Of a stretch of DNA of 64,000 nt, positions 33,901 through 44,860 are shown one piece after another. Within the stretch, counting starts at the first letter, position 1. Each line of letters begins with the position of its first letter. The stretch covers positions 1,021,151-1,085,150 of the forward strand of contig FJOG01000019.1 of assembly GCA_900073065.1 (NCBI GenBank). The letters are read 5' to 3'. Position numbers and translations under genes: made by a program. The stretch is from Phialocephala subalpina. Lineage: Eukaryota > Ascomycota > Leotiomycetes > Helotiales > Mollisiaceae. The notes below the pieces were generated by a model that worked only from the letters and a program-made list of their open reading frames with translations, had not been told where the DNA came from and ran no database searches.

Positions 33901-35045
33901 GATTGGACATGTATGGCATGATGACACTGATAGATGCCATACAGTGAGGCAGGACGCCGGCGGAGGGTCTGGCGGTAGAGCAGTAGGTGGAATCGACGGA
34001 CTGAATCTGGACACTTCACGACGATGGTTACAACTTACTACCATTATTACTTAGTCAAATAGAGACTCTGCCTTCTTCCATTACTCTATTTACGTTTTAT
34101 CTGCATGCTGTGAGCTCTGTATGCCCTGATTCTGCTGCTCCCAAAAGATTGTGTAGAAGAGATGGTCCCTTTCGCGCAGATCCCAACGCGAACACTAGCG
34201 CAATCAACACTTCGTTTACTCCAGCGAGCGAGGGAGTTCTACAGCTCTTGCAGCGTAGCGCAGCATCGCTTCACTAAACTGTACTCGCAATCACTCAAAA
34301 CTTTCAGCGTACTACGCCAGGTATATGATCTCGCACTTCCCCGGCCCTCTTCTCCCAAATTTGATCACATGCACAACAGCATCACGGCTCCACAGCAACA
34401 CAACACATCGTATCTTTTCTCATCGTTCATATACAGACATTCCTATCGTTAATCACTTCATCATCCTCACAGACATTGTCTGCTCAGTCGCTCTGCCTCT
34501 CCTCCTCTCCGACCCTCCTCAATGCCGCCGCCCTCTCTTGTCCGACACCTCCTCTCATGTCCGACGAGTCCTCACATACCTGCTCGGTCATCGGTCTGGA
34601 CCATACACACACATATACACATACCAGGTAAGACACGTTCTTACACAATCATGTTCTGTCACTGTTTCTGCTTCCGCCGGGTCCCCTTCCCTATCCTTTC
34701 CATACCCTTGTTATTTTGGGAAGTTCTGTAATGAGGCTCGTAGTAGTAGCCTACCTCAACGCAACTCGTCCTCAGTCATAAACTTAGCTCCTAGGCTTTG
34801 ATCCTAACCTTCCTACTTTGATTGGGGGGAGCGGCACTGAGTTGGAGGCCGAGTTCTCTTGTCAAATGCAACTTCCAGACCAGTCCTAAAGGCCCTCGAC
34901 CGCGTCGGTTCACATGGGTAGGCAGCCTGACCTGGAGGATACACCAACATTCCAGGGAGCCCTTACACGAAAGTGCGGCTTGCGGGTACTGTCGACGGTC
35001 ATGGCCTTGCATCACGACATGGCAGACAACACAAAGTACAGTGTC
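30926..35045. other. Gene-poor 4.1 kb
   Basis: I see no supportable gene on either strand, only short overlapping open frames without motifs. The stretch contains degenerate tandem units at 31379-31590 and CA/CT-rich tracts near 34500-34650. A non-coding transcript or unrecognised spliced gene cannot be excluded. Confidence 0.45.
31379..31590 (+). repeat. Degenerate tandem repeat, two to three units of about 80-90 bp
   Basis: ATCTGTATGTATTCCC occurs at 31404 and 31495. CAGTGCCGA, AGGTGCCTGGTACTTAATA and AAGTGCCCAGTTCC mark equivalent points of successive units at about 31382, 31472 and 31549. Confidence 0.55.
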
Positions 35046-36324
35046 TCACCAGCTGGTGGTGTGATTCCAGCTGACAGACCCCGGGGATAGTTCCTTCTTG
35101 TCAAGAAGTGAGACAACCGGCACCTTACTTCTCGAGATCCCTGCACTCAGCTTATCCAAAAGCGACGGTTCTTCAGTACTAGCACTAATAATCACCAACC
35201 CCGCCCTAACCCCCAAGAAGCTGGCCACGTATCCCCAGGGACTCGTGAATGGATTGAGGGTTTTCTTCTCCTGTTGATAGAACGCAAATACCACATCAAG
35301 AATTATACAAACTCGAACTCCACAGAGCAAAAATCCAATCCCACAATGTAGATCGCCGAGGAGTTGATAGGAAGGATCTTGGGAGTGGATGAGAAAGGTA
35401 TACCCTGCGAGAGTAGAGACGAGCCCAGGGAATACGTTGCGCTGGGTGAGGACGAGGCCTAAAGTGATAAGTTACAGGGCAATTTGCTGTTAGTAAGTTG
35501 GTTACATACATGACCGAAAATTTTTGGTTTATGTCAGTTTAAGGTTAAGCTATAGATGTAATCAAAAGACTCACAAGCTAACCCCAAACCACAAGGTAAA
35601 ACGAATATCAAGTGCAACATCTCGGATGTCCAGTGTCTTGTCTTCGGCTTACTTTGAAGCCAATTTTCATCTGTAAAGTTCAAAGCTGAGCAGAATCCAA
35701 AGCGAAGAAAGAACCATCCACCGATTCCAAAATGGCCGAAACATTGCTGTGTATACGGATATGCACAGAACCTAAACCTTACCCAGAAAAGGTCAATATG
35801 ACAGGAATTTAGCCGCGGACAAGGGGAAGAGCTTACAGTGAAGCAAGACCAAGGATGATCTCAGTTGCTAGCGCGAAGATGGCTGCGAAGGAGACTGAAA
35901 AGAATAAGAGCCCGCCTCTAAATGAGGGTTTTTGGGAGAAAGGTTGTCGTTTCTGATTTCTGGAAGCCGGAACGTCCAAAACCGAAAAGCTCCCTAAAAG
36001 TAGGCTAATGCAAAAGTCCAGCATCCGGTGGGCTGAAGTGGGAGATCCATGACTGGCTAAGAAGCCAAAGATTGCAGCTAGAAAAAATGATAAAAGACCT
36101 GTAGAAATTGCAATAAACTTAAAATATCTATGTTCTTGGGTTTTGCAAATGATAATTGCTGGAACAGAAACGATTGAAAGAATCCCGCTGAAGATAATAT
36201 GAAGTATTAGTGTAGTGCTAACTTCAATAGGATAGGTATAGGTGGAGGCTACTGTGAAATTCGTCTTTCTGGATATCAAGTAGATAGGCAATACGAAGAA
36301 AGGAAGGGAAAAAAGCCACTCCAT
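35046..36324 (-). CDS. Polytopic membrane protein, family not recognised
   Basis: Three exons on the minus strand (36324-35837, 35771-35575, 35458-35046), with consistent phases and canonical GT-AG introns, give 365 residues. Roughly eight or nine hydrophobic segments are visible. The first is MEWLFSLPFFVLPIYLI. Others include LILHIIFSGILSIVSVPAII, FIAISTGLLSFFLAAIFGFL, LLFFSVSFAAIFALATEIIL, LHLIFVLPCGLGLACLVL and GFLLCGVRVCIILDVVFAFY. A soluble tail (SLLDKLSAGISRSKVPVVSL) closes the protein. There are no transporter signatures. Fungal polytopic proteins of this size include membrane-bound cyclases and orphan families, but nothing here singles one out. The gene stands alone between two gene-poor stretches. 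Confidence 0.65.
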
Positions 36325-37527
36325 TGTGGTTCAGCACACAAGTCTTATTATCATCGACTTTCTTCCTCAAACACGTGGTTGGGTATGATATCCACACTTA
36401 GGCGGAGTGTCAGCACTAAAATATTCGAGCTAACTAGTCAGATTCTCATTCCATATCGCACAGCCCGTGTAATACCTCTTGGTGACATGTTGCATTGAGC
36501 TTTTGAGTTTCATCGTGATGCCGAACTCATTGGAGTGAGTGCGTTCTGCAATCTCGCTCTCACAGCATCAAGCGAATTTGGTTCAAATTTGCCTTGAATG
36601 AGGTAGTATATTCCATTTGGTCATGAACTATGCAGTGAAGGACATTGCTTAAGAAAAGGAAGTTTCGAAGTCCAGGTAAGGCTGGGAGGTTGAGGATGCA
36701 GAGTGTATGTGGCGATGATGATATAAGTATCTCCGACTTTGATACTTCTAATTATCCTTCGTTGCCTTAGAAATTGAGCTCCTCTGATGTAGAATGTTAG
36801 GCAGCGGCTCGACAATCTCGGCCGATTCCTCTCTCGACCCAGAGACACTCAGACTTTGCAAAACAGCTCCAATACCCACGATGGGAATGAATCTGGGCCC
36901 CTCTCCAAGGTAGAATTTCCGGCAGCGACTTAACAACTTTATCTTCTGGCTTTGGCTTACTACTAGCCAGCATAGCGGTATCGCCTGGCTTTTTTGCGGA
37001 TTCTCATGTTCGTTGGAGAGAGTAGGGAAGAGAATTTGCTCAATCTTCCGTCTTCAGTCTTCGGATATCTCCCGCACGCCTCGCCAGGTATATTATCTGA
37101 ACGAGCTGCCTCTGCTACTAAACAGTACATAGCATGTTGTGACATGGTATATATCCATAGGCTCGAACTTTGAGGAAGAAACTTGATGTTGATATGTGGG
37201 GCGTAGGTGGGGTTTATTAGGATCCTCGTAGCTTGACAAGTTCAAAGGTTGAGGAGCCTTGCTCTGGTGTTCCTGTGGGCTATGCAAAAGAGTATTCAGT
37301 GACCCCGCGGTGATCAGACAGTCGACTCGAGCGTTGCGACTTAGATAACCATAGCAATATCACAAGCGGGATCCAGTAGCGAATGTGCAGAACGTCCAAG
37401 TCTTGGTATCTTCTTGTTCATTGTTCATAAAATTCCTTCATCCAATCCACAATCGCCATACGCCGTGCTAAATGCTTCCCAACCCATTTCCAATTCCTTA
37501 CTCGAGTCGAACTGTGATAATCATCTT
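36325..37527. other. Intergenic 1.2 kb
   Basis: Upstream region of the polytopic membrane gene and 3' flank of the next minus-strand gene. No coding support. Confidence 0.5.
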
Positions 37528-38808
37528 TCAGGCGATGCTAATGCCTGCCAAGATCTCAATGCTCGAGGCTTCTGCCTTGACGTGCTCAAGCTCTCTCCTT
37601 TGATTCATCGATATTCCCAGCTGTTTGGCAAAGTTTGTGCTCAGGAAATTCATTGTCCACTCCGCTTCTGAGTGACGCCCTTGTTCAAGCAAGAATTTAG
37701 CCGCGTCAAGACCAAGTTGAATTACAACTTGCATGCCATTGATCGGCTTGAACGCCACCGATTTCTCCTTCTCGTCCATGGAGTCCACGGTGCGGAGGTA
37801 ATCCAGGGCCAATTTCGCGTCGGGCTTCGATGGATGAAGGAGGCTCAAGTGAGCAAGGAAAAGATTGGCTCTCTTTGGAATTATAACAGGAACCAGACTG
37901 GTGAAAGATTCGAAAGTCGACTCGCTAGGTGGTGGATGGGATGAAGAACTTCGAGGCATGCAGGTCCGATTAAGGAGAACTAATCCAGCAGGTTGCAAAG
38001 CCGTGGTCAATTCCAAGGACCCTGCGCCTGCGAGGTAACTGGCTGCTCTAGACATGCACATATATGCAGCATCAAAACTGGCGTGATGCTGTGTCTCCGC
38101 CAGAACCAGTGCTCGCAACGGCCCAGCAACTTCTCGTCGGGCAAGTTTCGCAGCATCGTCAAATGGCATTGAGGCCGCTGAAGTAACATTGTCGAAGGAT
38201 CTCTTGATCCATTTCCAAGCTTGTTCCTGCAGTCCTTCTGCCACTAAGTATTCCATCAATAACTCTGCGAAATCGTGGTCCCTCAAGAATTGATTGTTGT
38301 TCGATGTGCCGCTAGAGATCAGCCATTTGAGAACCTTCATCCCAGCCCCTGCTTCTTTCATCCCATCTCGGATATCCACAATGGCGGATTGGACAATCTT
38401 GTCCTTCTTCGCACTCAGACATGCTTTTGCCCGACTCGTATCCATCATACCCTTCGCGACAGCCAGATCAAAGACTTCCATAGGATCTCTTCCGACTCTT
38501 GACATCCTGCCATTTTCTGGAAGGATAAATAGTGGATTGTTCAACACGGAACGCATATGGCGGTCCGTATGATGGCCATCTGAAAAGGAGTGCCGGCGAG
38601 GCTTGCCACTCGGTCTCGGTATATGTGAGGTATTATGTGGCGTACGAAATGAGGGATGCTCGCTATCGAGTTGATGTCGAAAGGATATGGTAAGGAGGTT
38701 CAGGAGTTGAGCGGATTCGCGTGGCGTGAGAGGGAGAGGATGATGTATTTTGAGTCTGTTCAGCGCGGGCACTGGCCGGAACATGAGCGAAGTTGTCTTA
38801 CGAAACAT
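37528..38808 (-). CDS. Probable mitochondrial helical-repeat protein of unknown function
   Basis: Intronless. I start at ATG 38806-38808 (MFRKTTSLMFRPVPALNRLK), not at an upstream GTG, because this gives a basic, acid-free mitochondrial-type presequence; the product is 426 residues. The body is almost wholly alpha-helical with Ala/Leu-rich helix pairs (EVFDLAVAKGMMDTSRAKAC, AELLMEYLVAEGLQEQAWKW, ANLFLAHLSLLHPSKPDAKL, AAKFLLEQGRHSEAEWTMNF), as in TPR/PPR-like solenoids. The motif HMRSVLNNPLF near residue 85 resembles a phrase common in fungal mitochondrial gene-expression factors. A role in mitochondrial translation or RNA handling is inference only. It is divergent from Def1. Confidence 0.65.
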   Translation of the reverse strand: MFRKTTSLMFRPVPALNRLKIHHPLPLTPRESAQLLNLLTISFRHQLDSEHPSFRTPHNTSHIPRPSGKPRRHSFSDGHHTDRHMRSVLNNPLFILPENGRMSRVGRDPMEVFDLAVAKGMMDTSRAKACLSAKKDKIVQSAIVDIRDGMKEAGAGMKVLKWLISSGTSNNNQFLRDHDFAELLMEYLVAEGLQEQAWKWIKRSFDNVTSAASMPFDDAAKLARREVAGPLRALVLAETQHHASFDAAYMCMSRAASYLAGAGSLELTTALQPAGLVLLNRTCMPRSSSSHPPPSESTFESFTSLVPVIIPKRANLFLAHLSLLHPSKPDAKLALDYLRTVDSMDEKEKSVAFKPINGMQVVIQLGLDAAKFLLEQGRHSEAEWTMNFLSTNFAKQLGISMNQRRELEHVKAEASSIEILAGISIA

Positions 38809-39296
38809 TGTGCCATCTGCGTGTGCCAGCACTGTGACCGCAGATTGATGTTAGGTTCGAAGGTTCGTAGCTTGGCTGGTCTTCGATTTGGTGAACGATG
38901 CAGGTACTACATGGCCTGGTTTAAGTGGGGTCTCGACCGGGTGGTGATGAATCTTCTGACCCTGGCACGTGAGATGATCCACGATCGGGCAGTGCTGGAA
39001 AATGCTCCCCTTTTTGAATGCAGTTAGGTAAAGCGCGCGCAACTTTAAATTCAAACCCCTAAGAGGAAGGCTCCCAGAAATAAATCTCATGTACAGATCC
39101 TTCTGCATGATCTTATAACTCAGCCTCGGTGAAGATTACGGTATATTCTTCAAAAGGACGCGCGACATTGCAAAATTAGTGCCTCACGAGCTCTAAATAC
39201 GCGAACAACTCTTCAAATCGTCATCTTCAAACACAACCCAACCTCACAACTTCTCGATATTTTCTTCTTCCTTACACACATCATAATACCTCAATA
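38809..39296. promoter_or_regulatory. Divergent promoter region, helical-repeat gene (-) / DEF1 (+)
   Basis: 488 bp between opposite start codons. The part next to DEF1 is C/A- and pyrimidine-rich (CTTCAAACACAACCCAACC...), typical of a fungal leader. Confidence 0.5.
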
Positions 39297-42200
39297 ATGT
39301 CTGAGGTGCAATCACGACCTGCCGCACCGCGCGGTAGAGGCTCAGCTTCTCGCGGTCGAGGGGGTTTCTCTTCCAGAGGGGGACGAGGAGGCAGACACGC
39401 TACCAACGGCACCGCAGACTCTGCACTGGCTCCATCAATTGAAGATGAGGGAGAAGTAGGCGTACTGAAGAAGAAATATGGTACCAAGGTCACAACGATC
39501 AAGGAGATGTTCCCCGACTGGACAGACGAAGATGTCGTTTTTGCTTTGCAGGAGACCGATGGAGACCTGGAGACCACAGTCGATCGCATCACCGATGGTA
39601 AGCTCTTGAACTCTTGCTGTTGCCTATTCCTTGAATCTGCAGGTCCTCCTACGAATTGACGCTGACGGTTCACATAGGTACAATCACTCAATGGGGTGAG
39701 GTCTCGAAGACCAAGAAAGATCGATCTCGATCCAAGGTCAACAAGGATGCCACAATTACTTCTTTCGGTGATGCAACCAACCTAACCAGACCCTCCCGCG
39801 GCGGTCGAGCCGGCTTTGACAGTGGCAGAGGAGGCCGTGGTCGTGGCGCAGATCGGGGCAGAGGTGGACGAGGAAGGGGTACATCGGTCGCGCACACCAA
39901 CGGTTCTCGCAACAAGGAAAACGTCGATGTCTCTACTCCTACAAACGAATCTTCTGCTTGGGATGCGCCCACATCTGGTGAAACCTCTGCTTGGGATTCC
40001 ACGAAGCCAGCTGCTGAATCGTCTACTGAATGGGATACTGCCAAGCCTGCTGAGAGTAGCTGGGATACCGCAAAGCCTGCGCAAGAAAGCGGGGGATCAA
40101 CCGGAACGGTCGTCGCTGCTGCAACAACTGCTGCCAGTGCGACTTCGAGTATCATTCCAGATGGCGTGAAGAAGAGCTGGGCTAGCATGTTCGCAAAACC
40201 CGCCCCTGCGCCTGCACCTGCACCAAAGAAGGCCCCAGAGCCAGTCATTGAGAAGTTCGCTGATCCATTGAGTCTTTCTGGTCCCTTTATTGACACATTT
40301 TCTAGACCCGCTGAGCCTGCTAAATTCGAAGAACCGGTCGAACCCATTGCAAAGGAAGAACCTATCGCCCCTGTCCCTGAACCCGAACCCGTCGAAGTCG
40401 TCGAGACACCACCTGTTGAAGCTGCCCCTGTCGAAGAACCCGAACTTACAATCACACCCTCGAAAGACGAACTCACGGAAGATAATTTGGATCAACTCCC
40501 CGACACCTCCAACCCCGCACCAACTGCTACCGCAGCCAGCACTGCAGCTAGCTCATGGGATCCACGAAGCGCTGCTGCTACACCATACTCTGCATTGCCA
40601 TCCGGCCAACCTCAAGCTGTTCGTCCCCCGACTAGTGGTTTCCAGGCCTCGGCTTTGAAGGCGACTGGAACATCTGGACGTACTCCGAGCTACAATCGCC
40701 GTATTCTTGACCAGGAGGAAGCTGTTCGCATGCCGGGAAATCGTGAGGTGGACCGTGCAGCTGTGCAATTTGGTGCTTTCAACCTTAATGGCACGGGCGA
40801 AGATGATGTTGATGGAGAGCGGGAGGAGGCAGAGACTCGTGCTCAACCTCCTCAACACTCTCCAGTTGCCCCTCGCGCGTCTCTCCCTCCTGCACCAGTA
40901 CCACAGCAGCCAGCATCTGTCCCCGAAGCTTTCCCCACGCCCAAGCAAACTGCAGGATTGCCAGCAGCTACCCACCCAACCGCTGCTCCAGGTCTCCCAT
41001 CTCCCGCCCCATTGCAGAGCGCCCAAAGCGCTGCTCAACCAGGCGCTCCAGGAAACTCTCAAACAAGCCAGTACGGTCGATATGGCCCGTCTGGTATTCA
41101 GGAGTCAGCTTTGCCACCCAAGCCCTATGATGCCTTCAGCCAACAAGCTCCATCGACTCAGTCTCCATTTGAAGGCTATCAAAGTCAGCAGGCTCAATCG
41201 CAACCACAGTCACAAGCTGGTGCCTTCTCTTCAGCTCCAGATCAGTTCTCCTCGTACTACACTGCTGACCCTCAACAACGAAATGCCTACAACAATTATT
41301 ACAACCAGTATGGCATGCAGCAAGGCGCACAAAGCCAGGAGGGACCTGCTTCTCAACAGCGATCATTCAGCGGGTACAATGGACCACAATCAGAAACCTC
41401 CTCCCAATTCCCACAAAGCGCTGCTCAACAAACTCAGTCACGTTACGCGACTGCTGGAGAGGGTCAAACCAGTGGTCACACTACTCCTAATCCAGTTGCT
41501 CAAAGTCAGCAACCTGGTGCTAGTCAAAGTGCTCAACCACAGCCAGGTCACCAACAACAGCCACAATACCCTTACGGCCATCCTTACTACTCCAGCCCGT
41601 ACTATGCTGCGTACATGAACCAATACCAGCAGTACGGTGGAAACTATCCCGGTGGACCCTATGGCGCAAAGGGCGGGCTTCATCAACCGTATCAAGGCTA
41701 TGGAATGTCCCCAGCAGCCCCATATGACCATGCTGCATCGCCAGCTGCAGGTGGATTCGGAGGAGCATCTTCGTTGCATGGTCGTGACAGCGCACTGGGC
41801 GGCTTGTCGGACTATGCACGTGCTGGGTCTGCTCAGTCTTCCCAGACACCTCAAAGTCTTGGAGGCAGTGGAGCATTTGGTGGAGCTCATGATGCATTCG
41901 GTCGTGGCTCTTCATACCAAGGTCAAAGCCAGCAACATTACAACGCCCAGCAAGGTTCTCAGCCAGGCGCCAGTGATGACTTGAAGCCATTTGGTGATTC
42001 GAAGGCTGCCAATGGTCCTAGTCCATCATTGTCGCAAGCCGGACGACCAGGCTCTGCCACCAACACGGCACCTGGGTCCGCTCTTCCTCCCCCACAATCT
42101 CAACAAGGTTATAGCGGTTACCCAGCCCATCTCCAGCAAGGACATGGACTTCACGGTAGTCAAGCAGGCAGTCAATATGGTGGTCTGGGAGGAGCTGGAG

Positions 42201-42328
42201 GTCACCAGGCCGCCGGACAAGGCCACCAGAACAGCCAATACGGAGGTTACCAAGGCTTCGGAGGAGGCAACTACTATGGTAACAACCAACAGCAGCGCGG
42301 AGGATGGGGTGGCAACTACGGACACTAA
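39297..42328 (+). CDS. DEF1: RNA polymerase II degradation factor Def1 (CUE domain, Q-rich)
   Basis: Exons 39297-39597 and 39678-42328 encode 983 residues. The N-terminus is Arg/Gly-rich (RGRGGFSSRGGRGGR). A CUE domain follows at about 60-100 (VTTIKEMFPDWTDEDVVFAL, then QETDGDLETTVDRITDG), and the intron falls just after it. GTITQWGEVSKTKKDRSRSK is the conserved fungal Def1 continuation. The remainder is low complexity: RG repeats, Trp-containing WDTAKPA/WDSTKPA repeats (about 150-190), Pro/Glu-rich PEP repeats, then a very long Gln/Ser/Gly/Tyr-rich prion-like tail ending YYGNNQQQRGGWGGNYGH. In yeast, Def1 recruits elongin-cullin ligase to stalled, ubiquitylated RNA polymerase II through the CUE domain. 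Partial proteolysis of the Q-rich part controls nuclear entry. The call is strong. Confidence 0.9.
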
Positions 42329-43857
42329 TTTGGCCTGGATTGTAACAACACGTCCTGGTAGACTGCCATCTCGTCATCTTTGGGGAGTTGTAATTTCTAC
42401 CAAAAACCTGTGTTACTAAATACTATGCTACCAATTTTCTTCTCTGCTTTTTTCCAGTTTCTCGCGCAACGTACTTGGGGAAATACATCAAATCAGGTTG
42501 ATATGGGAACGGTTCATCACAATCCATGGTGTCTGTAATTTGAATTTTAGTTTTTCTTTTTTTCGGGGAGGCCTCTCACAACACAACTCTGTTTTCAACT
42601 AGTTTCCTTTTCTTCTCTCTACAACTCTGGATGGAACAACACGCGTCGTCACAAAAATTCTAAAGTCAAAAAAGCAAATGCATTTTCATCGGTCTTGCAG
42701 TCTTGGAGGGGACCGGTTTTACTGAATTTGGTCTTTTTATATGGGCGGTGGTTGTGGTGATGGAAATTTGAATCGAATTGAAGGGAGACCGGTGGTGTGG
42801 TTGGGCTGGGCTGGTAATTTGGCTGGCTCCGGCTGTGTATCTGAATGCGATGCGAACTGAATGGTGGCCTGAGTGATGGATGGGTCAACATCTCGAATGA
42901 AATTGACTGCTGATTTGCGATGCCAATACACTTTCCTGATGACTTGTGACTTGCATGAGAGGAAGTGATATCAACGGACGTTGCCTGCACGCATTTCACT
43001 AAGGCAGCATGTGGAGCGCCGTAGCCATGGCACGAGAATGCTCGAAGTGCTCTTCTCGACAGCCGAACTTCCACGACGATGACGTTCCCTTTTCCCCCGT
43101 TCTCCAACTCTGGACCTCTTTTCCTGTGCACCCCTTTCCATTTGCTGTGATGCCCTGCATTAGCCGCCCTTCAATCGTATGTCACGTCAATTTCCAAGGC
43201 AGAATGAGATGAGTTTTCCAGGTACGGAAATGTCTCATCCGGGCGGCCAACTTTTGAGCCAAAACATCCAGAGACTCGAGGGCTTCCAAATTTGCCAAAG
43301 CGTCTATCAGAAGCATTTCATCAGCGAAGGATCACGCTCATGCTCATGGGAGTCATGGAGGGCAATTCAGCCATCATCTCAGCTCTCAGCCGGAACACAA
43401 ACTTCCCACTCTTGCGTAAAACATGGCACCAGTACCATTTATCCTCGCACCTCGCACGTCTCGGAGCCCACCCCGCAAAATCCGTGGCCAACTTCCAATC
43501 CCGTTCCCATCCTTCCCCACAATTCAGCTGTGGCTTGCATCCTTTCTCTCCGAGCTCTCTTCTCCAATTGGTCGACCCAGCCTTACACGATGCAAGCTTC
43601 CCTGTTGTGGTACCTCGATCTTCGAATAGCGGATGGCGCGAGTGAAGGAACCTGGACAGCGTCATGGGTAGCTGACCTCCTCTTTTGAACGTCACTTCTT
43701 CTTCTCTTCTCGACTTCTTTGTCGCAAGTCATCAATTCTCATCAAGCAGACCAAACAATCGTGTTTCTAAGGTCGCGGAATACTTCTCGTGAGATTATAT
43801 TACTCAATTGTTGATAAAACGAAGTTGCGGACTTATAACCGACGTCATCCGATCAAC
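42329..43857. other. Intergenic 1.5 kb
   Basis: DEF1 3' region (T-rich near 42430-42620) followed by the upstream region of the TUDOR gene. Short overlapping frames around 43000-43690 lack motifs. Confidence 0.5.
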
Positions 43858-44860
43858 ATGTCGGGTCAAGTGCAGGAAGGAGACAAAGGTATGGACGCTC
43901 TTTCCTTTCGAAGTCTGCGAGTGCTGTCAAAAGAGGAGTCGAGATGTTGCGATCATGCTATTCATCATCATCAATCGCATCATTTTACCCAAAACGGCAT
44001 TGCGACAATAGCTATAAGTCAGCATGGACGACGACGACGACTACCAAGAACAGTCTCCATGCCCCTACTTCAACGTCGAGCTTACTCGCCAATTCGCGGT
44101 GTGGCAGTCACCACGTCCTTCCCCAGTTTCCTCTGGTTTTCAGTATACCCATGAATTCCAGATTAGAAACCATCCCTTCGCTGATCCTCAACCTGTGCGC
44201 TTCATCAACCAATCAATTCCATCTCTCTGTCTCTTGCTGACTTCAAGCTCTCTAGTCACCTGGAACTGGAACGGCTCCCACCCCGGCGGCACAGTCGGCG
44301 AGGTCAAACCAGGCGAAGTAACCGTCACCTCTCATCGCGGAAACGACATCAGCAAGACCGGCGATGAAAGCAACCCTGCCATCCATATTGAGCGAAGCGG
44401 AAACGATGTTGTCAAACTCGCCAACGAACTGAACGTCGAGAAGAAAGCTGAGAGCTCTTCTAACAGCAATGGCAACACGAACGGCGAAGCCTCCAAGGAA
44501 GACAAACCAGCAGAGAAACCACAGGAGAAGAAAATAGAGGACAAAGCCGAAGAAAAAGAGCAGGAAAAGGAAGAAGAAAAGAAGGACGAGGCACAAGCAG
44601 GCGATAAACGGAAAGCGGATGAGAAGGCCGATGCTCCTGAAGAGAAGAAGGAGGCTGAGAAAGATGGAGAGGATGCTAAGAAACAGAAAACGAACAACGG
44701 CACTGCTGCACAAGCCAACGGAGAGAAGAAGAAACCGGGTAGACCAAAGGCGAATGGAGAGAAGAAGTCTGCGCCTAAGAAGGCGAAGAAGGAACCTACT
44801 CCTGGTACCCGGAGGTCAGCGAGGAACACACAAAGCCAGGAGAAAAACTATGAAGAGTAG
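43858..44860 (+). CDS. HVA1-type TUDOR domain protein with AT-hook-like tail
   Basis: Exon 43858-43888 (MSGQVQEGDK) joins exon 44256-44860 through a 367-nt intron, giving VTWNWNGSHPGGTVGEVKPG next. This restores the typical opening of the hypervirulence-associated TUDOR (DUF2945) domain. The domain ends AIHIERSGNDVVKLANEL. The rest of the 211 residues is a Lys/Glu-rich disordered region, then KKKPGRPKANGEKK, an AT-hook-like GRP core, and RRSARNTQS. Nuclear chromatin or DNA association is plausible by composition. The long intron itself holds ATG 44024 (MDDDDDYQEQSPCPYF) in frame with exon 2, so an alternative N-terminus without the first beta strand is possible. The short exon is preferred on family grounds. 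Confidence 0.75.

Noticed and set aside
33631..34019. Open frames on both strands in the 31-35 kb desert
   Set aside because: Short, overlapping, no conserved motif and no credible splice partners.
39688..40476. 262-codon minus-strand frame
   Set aside because: Antisense shadow of the Def1 low-complexity region.
43179..43688. Overlapping open frames upstream of the TUDOR gene
   Set aside because: Three frames on two strands are open over the same bases and none has a recognisable domain.
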